Assembly: GCA_945643635.1 (NCBI GenBank)
Contig: CALZFC010000082.1
Span: 237,501-301,500, forward strand
Direction: 5' to 3'
DNA length: 64,000 nucleotides
Source: Allodiplogaster sudhausi
Lineage: Eukaryota > Nematoda > Chromadorea > Rhabditida > Diplogasteridae
This document shows positions 11,044 to 22,187 of the stretch, piece by piece. Below the pieces are notes generated by a model that was given only the letters and a program-made list of their open reading frames with translations, made no database searches and was not told the origin of the DNA. Position 1 is the first letter of the stretch; every line of letters begins with the position of its first letter. Position numbers and translations under genes: made by a program.

Positions 11044-12375
11044 GAATGCTGACGTCTACATGTTCGACGAGCCGAGTTCTTACCTCGACGTCAAGCAACG
11101 TCTGAAGGCGGCCTCTGTCATTCGTGGCTTGATCAGCGCCACAAAGTGGGTGCTCTTTGCCATTTTATTACACGTGGGTTACGGTATGTCCGAGTCGGGG
11201 CAGTACGGTAAGCTTAAGGAAAAAAATGTATGTATATATATATATTCCGAATATTGCAAAACTCCGTTGTTTACGGCATGAACATTTTACAAGGCATAAT
11301 TGTGAATATTTGATTTTCTTTCTGGCTACGTCATTGTCGTGGAACACGACTTGGCTGTCCTCGACTGCCTCTCCGACTTCATTTGTTGTCTCTACGGTGT
11401 TCCTGGAGTGTTTGTATATCTTTAGCAATATTTATTTAAATGAAGACTGTAAGGAAGTGCTAGTGGAATAAATGTTGTTTCCTTGCAGCTATGGAGTCGC
11501 GACGCTGCCCTCGGGAGTGCACGAAGGAATCAACATGTTCCCGGAAGGCTTTATCCCTCCGAAAACATGCGATTCCGGTTGGTGGTCTTAATTTTTTTAA
11601 TGATGAGAACATTTAGGTAATTACAGGCAAATAAATCTATAAACTTTTTTTTTATGATAATTAGTCATAAAAAATAGAAATTAGCGTGATCTGTTTATGC
11701 GAGTCCGTGCTGTCCTTCAAAGTGACGGGGCAAGTTGACGACGTCGTTGTCAAGCGATCCGGCCACATCACTTATCCGCATCCTCCAAGACACTCGAAGG
11801 CTTCAAGCTTGATGTCAAGGTTTGCTTTCGTCCCCTTTTTCTAGTTTTTTTTAACCCGCCAAAAATATTATTGGAGTGGTGATTTCTCCGACTCACCACT
11901 CTCAAGTTCGATCATTGTCATGCTGGGAGAGAACGGAACTGGCAAGACGAGAATGATCCGGTGAGCATTTATGAGTCATTCGTTTCATCGTCATCCATTT
12001 TGGTGTACGGTATCGTACCTGTGCAGAATTCTGGCGGGTTCTCTGAAGCCTGACGACGAGAGCGTGAAGCTGCCTGCGATGAGCATCTCCTACAAGCCAC
12101 AGAAGATCTCATCCAAGTCGGAGAGCACTGTAGGTGTCGTCCTTTGCTTATGGTATTCCAGTTGATTACGGTGATTCGTGGGTGTGACAGTTTGCAACGT
12201 GCTGTGACACAGCAGTAAAAGATATGCTAGTATATCATGGAGCATACAGGTTCGCTATCTACTTCACGACAAGATCTTCCGAACATGTACCAGCACCCGC
12301 AGTTCAAGACGGATGTCATGACTCCCCTCATGATGCAGCAACTCTCACGGATCGGCCACCGTCGGAGTCGCTGGA
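11044..12375 (+). pseudogene. ABCE1: ABCE1 (RNase L inhibitor / Rli1) middle-segment pseudogene
   Basis: ABCE1 is the Fe-S ABC ATPase that recycles ribosomes. Only the segment from the first ABC cassette's Walker B to just after the second cassette's Walker A is seen. Pieces: 11044-11144 ([20 protein letters not shown]), 11324-11407 ([20 protein letters not shown]), 11489-11577 (YGVATLPSGVHEGINMF), about 11700-11819 (SFKVTGQ; KTLEGFKLDVK), about 11876-11958 (IIVMLGENGTGKT), 12027-12129 (LAGSLKPDDESVKLP; ISYKPQKIS) and 12250-12375 (VRYLLHDKI; YQHPQFKTDVMTPL). Damage: reading-frame shifts near 11553, 11790 and 12278, and two exon starts preceded by TG where AG is expected (11324, ~11700). The N-terminal Fe-S domain and the second cassette's signature and Walker B are absent. 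It is most likely a dead fragment; sequencing error could explain single indels but not the missing ends. Confidence 0.85.
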
Positions 12376-12634
12376 TCCGGAGCGGTTTCTTTCCCCATTC
12401 ACTTTTCAAAAAGTGAACTTGGCGGTGTGTTAGGTTTAGAATAGGTAATCTAATTGATGACTGCACCATTATTATTGCGTTTTGATTTACGTGGAGTTTA
12501 GGTGATAGTTCTTCCAAAAAAACAATAATTGTTTCAGTATGAGCATTATTTCACTTTTCGTGATTACAGTTGGCCTTTGTCATTCGCTTGTTGACCTGTG
12601 AAACGATATATTTGTTGCGTGCAATAAATTGCTC

Positions 12635-12823
12635 GGCTGCAGGTATCGGAAACGTGTTCGCTTCTTCTTGTCGTCGGCCATCGGCAACGCCCGCAACCCG
12701 TCTCTGAAGCAGCAGTTCTTCTCCTCTGCCATCCTCGGATTCGCCTTCTCCGAGGCCATGGGGCTCTTCGGCCTGACCATGGGCTTTACGATCTTGCGCG
12801 TCCACAGCGACATTCTTGTCTAA
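12635..12823 (+). pseudogene. Mitochondrial ATP synthase c-subunit fragment
   Basis: The c subunit forms the proton-conducting ring of F1Fo ATP synthase. After an acceptor-like GGCTGCAG the frame reads AGIGNVF. A frame change near 12665 follows, and then the family hallmark [20 protein letters not shown] with [14 protein letters not shown]. The proton-binding Glu of SEAMGLF is kept, but the tail after the second helix is unusual ([11 protein letters not shown] before TAA). The transit peptide and most of the first helix are not found upstream. The frame change and missing 5' half indicate a truncated pseudogene or a retained 3' exon. It directly follows the ABCE1 fragment and abuts the left edge of the duplicated cluster. 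Confidence 0.75.
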
Positions 12824-13279
12824 ATGCTGGACAAGTTTTTTTTTCTCTCCTCGATGCTTCTATCAATTAGTGGAAATGGATGAATGAACATGCATACACT
12901 GTCACGTTCAGAACTACAATGAGAGAGAAATGCAGAAAAATTAACCAGGCATCAATGAGTTTGTGATCATTTATTCAGCACAATTCTTATTGTGCGCATG
13001 CTGCAGTCCATGTTCATGTACATACATATAAACACCTCCTTCTCATGATGATTCTGGATCCCGATCTTTTGAGATAACATCAAGGTTCAATGATGAAAGA
13101 AATAGTCCGTTTATCAATGTACAATGTTAAATACAAATAAGACTAATATTTACAAGCGAAATGTTGATGTATGTATGTATGTAGATATGTACTACATATG
13201 TAGATACAATTATGTGCGTTTTTAAACGCGGCCTCAGGTGCAGTGCAGGACAGGCGAAGAATCTTTGCTAGAACTTCAC

Positions 13280-13810
13280 CTAGTGAATGTCTGGCTTCCT
13301 TCCACTGTAGACCTTCGGCTCAGGGTCGGCTTCCGAGTGAACTACTGGTTTTCTGTCATCAAGAACGATGGGATCGAGAATAGATTCTCCGTTCAGAATA
13401 ACCGATTTGCCCTCAGAGTGGACCTCAGGCTTCCGTCCGTTGTAGATCTTTGGCTTGGGGTCGACCTCCGAGTGGACGACAGGCTTTCTGTCATTGAGAA
13501 GAATGGGCTCAAGCTTCGTCTCTGCGTTCAGGACAACGGATTCGGCCTCAGAGTGGACGACAGGTTTGTTGATCGAAAGGACTTGCGGCTTCACTGGAAG
13601 CACGGGCTCAACGACCGGAGCATTGACGACCTCTGAATCTTGACGCTTGATCTCGACTTCTGGGACTGGCGCAGCGTCCTGGCCCTTGATTTCAACGGCT
13701 GGAATCGGAGCGGTGTCGTCCTTAGTCTTGATCTCGATCTCTGGAACTGGTGCCGCAATCCCGTAGGCAATAAGAAGAACGGAGGCGAACACGAAGCGCA
13801 CGCTCAGCAT
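13280..13810 (-). CDS. Family A copy 1: secreted repeat protein
   Basis: A 176-codon open frame from ATG at 13810. It has a signal peptide (MLSVRFVFASVLLIAYGIAA), an acidic linker of degenerate PVPEIEIK / PAVEIKGQDAAP motifs, and then repeats built on RKPVVHSEVDP, PKIYNGRKPEVHSEG and SVILNGESILDPIVLDD. There are no cysteines after the signal and no transmembrane segment, so it is probably secreted or extracellular. I do not recognise a family outside this window. This is the longest, cleanest copy of four (others at 22949, 29400 and 32197). Unlike copies 3 and 4, it has no insertion between the IYNG and RKP repeats. Family C copy 1 and family B copy 1 lie just upstream on the same strand. Confidence 0.7.
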   Translation of the reverse strand: MLSVRFVFASVLLIAYGIAAPVPEIEIKTKDDTAPIPAVEIKGQDAAPVPEVEIKRQDSEVVNAPVVEPVLPVKPQVLSINKPVVHSEAESVVLNAETKLEPILLNDRKPVVHSEVDPKPKIYNGRKPEVHSEGKSVILNGESILDPIVLDDRKPVVHSEADPEPKVYSGRKPDIH

Positions 13811-14041
13811 TGTGCACGTCTTCTGAAATCATAAATAGTTAAATTTTATTTTCGAATTCTTTTTTTAAAAATATTTTTATTATATATATATGTATAACGT
13901 AAAGGTTATACAATATTAGACACTGCTGAAAACAGGGGCTCAAAATATTTTCGGAGGAAAAAACGAAGCGAGCTGACTTTGAGTAAGCTGAAGGCTAAGA
14001 TAATGGATCTACTGCTGCTCTCCGGAGAAGCCGGTCCGTTT

Positions 14042-14490
14042 TAAAGCGATCCGGATAGGAGTGTGTCACCATGCAGCTGCAGCTGCGTCTGAAGCATCAC
14101 CAGCTTTTTGGTGACCTATCCAGGATAGAAAGTGAGTGAGAAAGAGAGAGAGAGAAGAGAGAGAGGGGCAGCGAAAGAGGGCAAAAAAACTGTGGAAAGC
14201 TATCTGTAGAGATGACCGATTTTCCGTAGAACATCCATAAAGGGTCCCTGTTCTCGATTTATTCAGGCGGTAGGTTGACAATGATGAGAACATCATTGGC
14301 TGACAGAGGGAACAAAGAGAGAGGGCAAGTGAAAGCGGGAGGGAGGAAGAAAGGGTGAGAGAGAGAGAGAGAGGGGACTGAGAGGGAGAGAGAGAGGATG
14401 AGAGAGTGAACATTTAGAGATAAACAGTAGGAATGAAGCTGCAATTTCGGCAATCGTGACTGTAATTCTCACAAAGAAGCACTACTTTTT
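14042..14490 (-). pseudogene. Family C copy 1: signal-peptide-like module
   Basis: Three short conserved stretches separated by GA-rich DNA recur in every copy. The first is a hydrophobic segment (RITVTIAEIAASFLLFISKC) at about 14490-14400. The second is ANDVLIIVNLPPE then a stop, IENRDPLWMFYGKSVISTD, at about 14288-14205. The third is VTKKLVMLQTQLQLHGDTLL after a CAG at about 14113-14042. The layout suggests a small secreted or membrane-anchored protein of three exons. This copy lacks an ATG before the hydrophobic segment and has a stop in the middle one. I cannot name the family. Confidence 0.35.
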
Positions 14491-14699
14491 GTACGATTTT
14501 GGGAACCGAATAAAATGGAACATCACAATACGACTTCCATGTTCCTATGTGTTGGTCAACATCGAGCTCTATCGTCGACAAGTTTGCCCAAGATTGTGTA
14601 CCTGGCTGCTTTTCTCTCTTACTTTCTGTGTGAGAAAAAGGAATGACATTTAGATCTAAGAAGAATGTTGTTAAAAACGTTGCTAGCAAGCTATTTTCT

Positions 14700-15340
14700 T
14701 TAGAGTCTCTTTATCCAATGTATTGCCTAAAATTGCTTTTCGAAGGCATCGCCGCATACATTTGATGTGATGTCTATAAGTATAACATGTGACTCGTAAT
14801 GTTGTTTTGGTAACCGTTTTTGGATATCATTAAATCTTACCCATTACCCCTATTACTTTCTACCTGACAATAAGTAGCCCAATTTCACTGGTTCCCATTT
14901 CTGAAGTACCGTATCACTACAGTAGTTTGGAATCACCTCCTACGGAGAACGGTACTTTTGGTTTCGGGGATATTTGGTTCAAGATTGTGCTCTCCTATTC
15001 TATTGTGATTTCTTAGAGCGGCACTTATTGCGTTATCTTCTACTCAATCCGGTATTTATATTCTTATTGCCGATAGTGACAAATAGTTTGGCAAAACAAT
15101 TTGCTCTTGTTTTTCCATTACATCCAAATGTTGTACAGCTGCAAGTTATGCTTGATGCCTTCAGAAATATATTTTTCTTATATTTCCCACATAAAGCAAC
15201 TATGAATGCTAGAAGTTGATTTATTATAAAGAAAAATGACATTATGGACATCACGAAAGAGATGCAAAACATCAGCGCGGCTAATGAGATCAACGTTACC
15301 CTCAATTATAGTATGCATGATGTAGAAATATGACGATTCT
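14700..15340. other. No gene recognised
   Basis: AT-rich DNA paralogous to about 24.4-25.0 kb. A partly conserved stretch near 15080-15200 (encoding SCTTFGCNGKTR-like residues on the minus strand) could be a 3' exon of family B. I see no independent gene. Confidence 0.4.
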
Positions 15341-15369
15341 AAATATACAAGAACCTTTTCATAGAGTTT

Positions 15370-16976
15370 CACTTGCACGCCGATTGGAACATTGTGCGCA
15401 CTGCTTTCCAAATCGACCGTTTTGGCTGTACATTACTGTATTTCATTGACGAAAAGAACTGATGCGCAGAGATGAAATCGGATGCGCTTCGCTCGGCGTA
15501 TTCAATCTTCTTCCTCTTGTTCAGCAGTTTGTAATATGACGAGCGAGCCACGTCCTCGAGGCGCGGAAGACCGCGTCCGGAGAAACCCTAGATGTGAGTT
15601 TAGTAAAAAAGGTTACGCAGGTAAATAAACTCGTTAACATTATTAACACAACCCATAATTATTAATCGAATACAATCAGAAAGATGCGCCGAATATAGAT
15701 CCAGGCGGCGATGTAAGGAGCATCGAGTACAGAGTGGAACAGCCCCATCACTAGATTGGCTGCTCCACTCTTTCGAGCATGTCCCCATAGCTCATGGCAT
15801 AGACTCTCATACTCAGGAGCTCGCGGATCAAATCCGTTTGAAGCAATTTTTTCGCCCACATACACAGGTATTAACAACGAAATGACCGTCTCGCTTACCG
15901 AGTAGAGTGTATCCTTCACAAGCACCATCACGCGCCCATTCTGGGAGGAAATGACGTCGAAAGTATCCGGATGTCTGCCATCCCTGAGCGCCAAGATGAC
16001 ATCGCCGTTTCCATTCGGTAGCGTGAAGCGACGTATTTCTTGCTATATGAGGAGGCGGTGGTGGAGAGTTGTCCCATCGATCCACGCAACTTTTCCAACT
16101 CCTCTACGCCGCAATTGTATATTTTGATGGGCTCCAGAGGTCTGCCGGGAAAAGGTTCATGTGCGGGCCAGTTGATCTTGTACTGCTCCCACGTGCCTTC
16201 GGCGTCATTCTTGCGATATACTTCCGCAAATTCTCGAGAAGTCTCGAATTCGTCATCGAGCCTTTCGCGCCGATTAATGATGTATTCACTTGAAGTGACG
16301 CTTCCGTCACTGATTGCAATAAGAAGACGCCGCGCGCGCCTTCTAAAGTATCCTCGTTCACACGTCAGCAAGCAGAAGTGCTCCGTGTTTCCGTTTGGGT
16401 CCGAGTTAGCCAGCGTTGTTATCGAGATTTCGAACAGAAACCCGTTGAGTGGGTTATAGCTATGACAGATGGTGTATCTGACGTCCGTGTCAAAGAGAGG
16501 CGATGTCGCGGTGAAGCGAAGTATATTGATTGAATCCCAAGACGAGTTAATGGCAATGAAGATGTCGGTAGACGATGCGAAAGTGGCTCTGGTGACATTT
16601 TCTACAAAGGAATTGCCGGAGTTTGGTAAGACACATGATACATTGCCGATTGTGGACAGTAGTCCTGTCCGCATTATTGGAACTGATGTCTCCATGGCAG
16701 CTATTGGCGTAATGAAGCATCTGGCAGCTGTGCATGACGGGAATGGAATACCGAATGAGTTTGCCGGACGTTGGGCCTTGGGAGAGAATTTCCGAGTATC
16801 CTTGGTGATGCCAATTGAGTTATCCCACAGAATGGCCACGTCGGAGACGGCAACAAGAGTAGGGAGATAAAAATTGCACCGGCTGATCGGCTGCAGCGAA
16901 CGAATAGTCGACATTGATTTAAAGCATGGATTTGAGACGGCATAATGCAACTTGACGCGAACACCATCGCTATTTG
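15370..16976 (-). pseudogene. Family B copy 1: large protein of unknown fold, frameshifted
   Basis: Exon 16976-15899 starts after CTAG and reads NSDGVRVKLHYAVSN, CFKSMSTIRSLQPIS, LVAVSDVAILW, ARCFITPIAAME, DVRYTICHSYNP, DDEFETSREFAEVYRK and PIKIYNCGVEELEKL. Near 16020 the frame shifts, and the continuation (DVISSQNGRVMVLVKDTLYS) is in another frame. Donor GTAAGC follows. The next exon, 15592-15370, reads GFSGRGLPRLEDVARSSYYK and KYSNVQPKRSIWKAVRTMFQ. Short recurring patterns (VSDVAILW, STDIFIAI, NGDVILAL) suggest a beta-rich, possibly propeller-like ectodomain; that is inference. No known domain is recognised. A SINE-like repeat sits in the intron. The first exon and ATG were not identified with confidence. 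Confidence 0.6.
15770..15870 (+). mobile_element. tRNA-headed SINE-like repeat (degraded)
   Basis: CATAGCTCATGGCATAGACT resembles an A box and GCGGATCAAATCCG resembles a B box; the tail GAAGCAATTTTTTCGCCCAC matches the copy at 25565-25645. It lies inside the intron of family B copy 1. Confidence 0.4.
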
Positions 16977-17321
16977 CTAGTGAATGCGAAATATAAATAA
17001 GGAGATGAAATAATAAGGGTAATTGGAACAAGAGTAACAAAGTAATAGAAACAATTTAGGAACAGGATGCAATAAGACGAACGTAGAGGGACGCTGAGAA
17101 AGTGAACAGTGAGTTTGCGGGACCCAAACGTATAAGCGAGGCATATCGGAGAGCGCGAAAAAGAGGGAACTCACACATAGTGCTGTATAAATTTACCATT
17201 GCAATTAATTAGCAATCCAAAAGTTTGGCATAAACCGCTCTCACCTCATTAAATTGGCATTCCAAGTGCTTGGTATGCTTTTCAAGGGAATTGACGAAAC
17301 ACTAAAGCTTCGCTCATATGA

Positions 17322-17865
17322 AGGGACAGTTCACAAGTATATTTCGGTTCAAAAGAAAACTTAAAATGACTAGACAAGCAATCACGTTCTGAAAAGTCGA
17401 AAGTGAAATATAACTCTGACTATCTCAACGATACTGTTCCTCATGCAATTCCAGACGACGGTGAAGAGTTTATTGTAAGCCGGGCAAACTTAGTGTTATC
17501 TGGAAAGGCCGCAATCAAAAAATAGCGTAAGCCGCTTGCTGCGCTCGAACTGACGCCAATTCATATACGCTGTGCTATGGAAAGAAAGCAAGGGGCAGTT
17601 CACAAGTATATTTCGGCTCAAAAGAAAACTGAAAAAGACTAGACGTGCAATCACGTTCTGAAAAGTAGAAAGTGAAATATAACTCTGACTATCTCAAACG
17701 ATACCATTCCTCATGCAACTCCAGATGACAGTGAAGAGTTTATTGTATACCGGGCAAACTAAGTGTTATCTGGAAAGGCCGCAATCAAAAAATTGCGTAA
17801 GCCGCTTGCTGCTCTCGAACTGACGCCAATTCATATACGCTGTGCTATGGAAAGAAAGCAAAACC
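17322..17865. repeat. Direct duplication of a ~268-bp unit
   Basis: Two adjacent copies begin CAGTTCACAAGTATATTTCG (about 17327 and 17594) and run through GACGCCAATTCATATACGCT to GGAAAGAAAGCAA. A diverged single copy is found near 28300-28710. They lie in the 5' flank of family B copies 1 and 4, so this is probably duplicated promoter-side DNA. Confidence 0.75.
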
Positions 17866-18299
17866 TCACTTTTTAACATCGTTTAATTTCTCACACCCTA
17901 CTAAATCATTAAAATAATTCATTCATTATTAGCAAGCCAAAAATTCGAAAAAAAGGATTCTTTCTTTCTCTAATTTCGGATCAATACGGAAAAATCTCTG
18001 TGCTGAACATATGTTTAAATTCCTTCGCACAGAGGAAAATAATTGTAATTAGTAAGAAATATAATTGTGACAGAGGACTCTTTTCCCAAGATCGCTTGAA
18101 AGATCGCTTCGACGCTGGCTTAATCGAATGTTACAAGGCCACGGATTGTTTGTGAATGTATGTACATACATAAATACGAGAATGTATCAAGTATCTCGGC
18201 AAAAATATTTGTTCGTGTTTCTCCAATACATGCAGATGTTGTACAGCTGCATACAAGCTGCTTATAAAAGTCGCATTTGATGCCTTCGGAAATATTTTT

Positions 18300-19803
18300 T
18301 TTATATTTCCCCCATAAAGCAAGCAGAACTACAAACTGAAAAAATCGACCATTTTGACGGTACATCAGTGTATTTCATTGTCGAAATGAACTGATACACA
18401 GAATTGAAATCGAATGCGCCGCGCTCGGCGTATTCAATCTTCTTCCTTTTGTTCAGCAGTTTATAACATGACGCGCGAGCCGCGTCCACCAGGCGCGGAA
18501 GTGCGCGTCCGACGAAACCCTAGAAATGAGTAGAATAAAAAAGTTACTTAGATATTTAGGTAAACATTATTGCTCATCATCATTCATTGACTTAGCACAT
18601 AATTTTCTAAAGATCTCGAATGTCTCTTTTTGCCTAAACTGTTAATTGAATAGATCCAGGCGGATCCCGTACAGAGTTCCGCGGTAGAGCCCTCACTGAT
18701 TTCCTTAACAGTATGACTATCTCGCTTACCGAGTAGAGTGTATTCTTCACGAGCACCATCACGCATCCATTCTGGTAGCAAATGACGTCGTTTCTAACTA
18801 GACTGATGCCGCTAGTGAGTGCCAAGATGACATCGCCGTTTCCATTCGGTAGCATGACCACCAGCGAAGCGACGTATTTCCTGCTGAACGTGGAGTCCGT
18901 GTTGGAGAGTTGTTCCATCGATCCGCCCAACTTTTCCAACTCCTCTCCGCCGCTATTGTATATTTTGATGGCCTCCAGCGGTCTGTTCGGACAAGGTACA
19001 CATAAAGCGCGCGAGTCGAACGAATACTGTTGCCATGTGCCTTCTGCGTCATCCTTGCGATAAACATTTCCGCAGCACAAGAACACACGACGGCCGAGTA
19101 CTTCCGCAATTTCTCGAGAAGTCTCGAATTCGTCATCGCGTCCTATGGCCCGATCAATAATGTATTCACTTGACGTGACGATGACCAGACGCCGTGCGCG
19201 ACTTCTCCAGGATCCTCGCTCGTACGTCAGCAGGCAGAAGTGATCCGGGTATCCGTTTGGGCCCGAGTTAGCCAGCGTTGTAATAGAGATGTCGCTGTCG
19301 AACAGCAACCCGTTCCGCGCTTGGTAACTATGACAGATGTCGTATCTGACGTCAGCGTCAAAGAGAGGTGATGTTGCTGTGAAGTGAAGTATATTGATTG
19401 TATGTATTATATCGAATATGCGAGACGAGCCAATGGCGATGAAGATATCGGTAGGCGAGGCGAAAGTGGCACTTGTTTGAGAGGAGGTACCGGAGTTTGG
19501 TAAGACACATAATACATTGTCGATTGGGGACAGTAGTCCCGTCCAGGCTGATTTAACTGATGACTCAATGGCAGCTATTGACGTAATAAAGCATCTGGCG
19601 ACTGCGCCCGGAGGGAGTGGAATTCCGAATGGATTCGCCGGAGGCTGATCGAGCAGTCGAAGGGCGTTGGACGAGAACAGCCGGATGTCCTTGGTGATGG
19701 CAAGAGGCAACGCCCAGAGAATGGCCACATCGGAGACGGCGACGAGATCCGCGCGAGTAAAATAGCCCGGGCTGATCGGCTGAAGCGAACGAATAGTCGA
19801 CAT
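18300..19803 (-). CDS. Family B copy 2: best-preserved copy
   Basis: The main exon is open from about 19803 to 18730: STIRSLQPISPGYFTRADLV, VSDVAILWALPLAITKD, GIPLPPGAVARCFI, DVRYDICHSYQARNG, DHFCLLTYERGSW, GRRVFLCCGNVYRKDDAEGT, GEELEKLGGSMEQLS and MLPNGNGDVILALTSG, ending KNTLYS before GTAAGC. The next exon (18523-18330) begins in the same phase with GFVGRALPRLVDAARASCYK and LLNKRKKIEYAERGAFDFN. Upstream, the segment matching the first residues of copy 1 (NRDGIQIEF) is out of frame, so the 5' end may be damaged. Function unknown. A cysteine-bearing stretch (FLCCGNVYRK) is present here and in copies 3 and 4 but missing from copy 1. Confidence 0.55.
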
Positions 19804-20259
19804 CGATCTGAAGCATTGACTCCATTGAACTCGATCTGAATACCATCTCTATTTATTAGTTAGCGCAAAATATGAACAAAGAGGCATACATGTATGAAAC
19901 ATAACAAGGGTAGTTGGATCATGAGCAAAAACATTTTTTTAATGCACGAAAAGGATGAAGTAAAGATGTAGGTGACGCTGAGAAAGTAAAAAATGAGTAG
20001 GGGGGACCAAAACGGACAGGCGAGGCATATCGGAGCGTGTGAAAAAAATAGGGAAATCTCACATATCGCCGAATAAATTTGGCATTACAACCAATTAGCA
20101 CCCCAACAGTTTGGTGCAAACCATTCTCACTCCCATTATATTGACCTTCCAAGTATGTACATATTTGTTGAACTGCGCCTTGTATCTATTGACAAAACAT
20201 TAGTACTATGCTCATATTTAGTTCACAACAACATATATGTATTTTAATTCAAGACGGAA

Positions 20260-20540
20260 AAAATAGTTTGTTCCACTTTTGAAAAGTACACTAACGTCAA
20301 TAGTTCCGCCCACTTTTGAAAAGTACACTAACCTCAATAGTTCGGCCCACTTTTGAAAAGAACACTGACCTCAAAAGTTCGGCCCACTTTTCAAAAATAC
20401 ACTGACCTCAAAAGTTCGGCCCACTTTTCAAAAATACACTGACCTCAAAAGTTCGGCCCACTATTGAAAAGAACACTGACTTCAATAGTTCGACCCACTT
20501 TTGAAAAGTACACTGACCGCAATATGTACATAGATCCGCC
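20260..20540. repeat. 37-bp minisatellite, about seven copies
   Basis: The unit contains GTTCGGCCCACTTTTGAAAA followed by GTACACTGACCTCAAT. Copies differ by a few substitutions (CCGCC/GGCCC, AAAAG/AAAAA). It lies upstream of family B copy 2. Confidence 0.85.
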
Positions 20541-20689
20541 ACGCTTTGGAGAAATGCGCTGACCTTTAAAGCATTTCACTTCCTATATTCATTATTCTCA
20601 TGCATGATATTGATTAATGAGAAACAATTTCAATAACATATGCCCTTAAATTCAATATAAAATATTTGAGAAGTGTACTACAAAAGGAC

Positions 20690-21125
20690 GGTTCTCTGTT
20701 GCCGTGCGCTGACCTTGAAAGGTCGCTTGAAATCGCCGTATATATACTCCGGATTCACTGTCTTCAACATCTTCCTTTCACTGCCTTCGTCTTCATCGTT
20801 TGCCTTCTTTGCCAGACCCTCTCCAATCCCTTCCCCAATGCCGCATTTCCTTTTCCTGCTTCTCATTTTAATGCCTCCGGGCATTAGAGCTCCCATATCC
20901 ACTTCTACCCGATCAACTCCTACCGTACCCACTCCATCGACTTCCCGTCTCACTCTGAATTGCCCAGTCCATATTTCGCTGAATGGCTCTCGCCTGACTC
21001 CATCTTCCCTCAGTCGAACACTGTCCATCTGCCGATCACCTTCAAGGATCTCAATGACTCTTACGAGGGAATGGTCTCGCCTTCCCCTGAGGTTATGAGA
21101 TGCGCTATATACCATTCGAAAGCTC
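20690..21125 (+). pseudogene. Hypothetical coding segment with one in-frame stop
   Basis: One plus-strand frame reads HCLQHLPFTAFVFIVCLL, PNAAFPFPASHFNASGH, then TAG at 20885, then continues with good composition: SSHIHFYPINSYRTHSIDF, HSELPSPYFAEWLSPDSIF, VHLPITFKDLNDSYEGMV, MRCAIYHSKALAE and TAG. The TAG at 20885 could also be part of an intron acceptor (GCATTAG). I do not recognise the product. Its last ~60 codons fall in the long inverted repeat 21065-21172 / 21733-21840. Confidence 0.3.
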
Positions 21126-21172
21126 TTGCCGAGTAGATAACGAATATCATAATAAAAATTTCCGAACGGATT
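21065..21172. repeat. Left arm of a ~107-bp inverted repeat
   Basis: Reverse complement of 21733-21840 at roughly 90% identity by eye (shared core TTATTATGATATTCGTTATC). The arms enclose about 560 bp of AT-rich DNA. The left arm contains the end of the hypothetical coding segment. Confidence 0.8.
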
Positions 21173-21732
21173 TTATTTATCGATCGGATTTTCGAAAAAT
21201 GGTGGCGTCGAGGAGTTGACGATTTCGCCTCTTATTCTTTAATCAGTCGTTTGCAGCCGCAAAAGTTGAGAAATCGAATGGGTTTTTTTAATACGGAATT
21301 TAACCGAGTTGCTCTTACATAGCAAACAAGATTCAGGTAGAAATAATGTATCCGGAGCTGTTTATGGCAATAACATGAACTTTTTGGCACTGATGAACGT
21401 TTTTGAAAAAATGAACATTTTACAGTGAAATATAATATTCCAGTTATTATTTTTCATGTTTAAAACGACTTCAAAATGAGGAATTAGTGGCTTAAAACTC
21501 AAAAATCATAAAAAAAGTTGCTTTGGCTCCATACAAAACAGAGATTTTTTCACCCTTTGGTGAAAAATGGCCTAAAAATTTTTTTCCTCCAAAAATGATC
21601 AGAAAGTGTATTAATAGGCTTTACATGGCCTACTTACACGTATAAAGCAATTTTAGAGTCGAAAAAGATAACAAATGTCGTGAAACTGTTAATTTTAGGT
21701 GGTTTTCCGAGAATATCAGGAAAACAGAAGCC

Positions 21733-21840
21733 GTTCGGAAAATTTTATTATGATATTCGTTATCTACTCGACGAGAGCTTTCGAACGGTATATAGCTCAT
21801 CTCATAACCTCGGGGGAAGCCGAGACCATTCCCTTGTTAA
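21733..21840. repeat. Right arm of a ~107-bp inverted repeat
   Basis: Pairs with 21065-21172. The coding-like reading seen in the left arm is interrupted here by an in-frame stop. Bases 21840-22180 hold nothing recognised. Confidence 0.8.
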
Positions 21841-22187
21841 GAATTTACCATCGACTACAGGCTGAATATGTTTGTATAGCATATTTTTGAAGTTATTTAA
21901 CAGTAATATCCTTTATTTAAACATACATTCATTTATCGCGGTGTTAAAAGTTATTAAAGAGGTCTAAAACGTCCGAATTCAATTCAATTCAGGGAATTCT
22001 TATCGCCGAAACTGATACGTCAGGCGCAAGCCGAGGTTTGTTGGTTTTTTTTTTAGGATATGTGATTCTATGATGAAACGAGACGCGATAAAAAAATTAA
22101 AAAAATTTTTATATTTAAATTTTAAAGCTCACAAAAATTCGATACATTGATACAAATGTAAATTCAACAAAAATCTTTTTTTTTCAG

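Noticed and set aside
20260..20540. Regularly spaced repeats considered as a CRISPR array
   Set aside because: The units are head-to-tail without unique spacers and the genome is eukaryotic.
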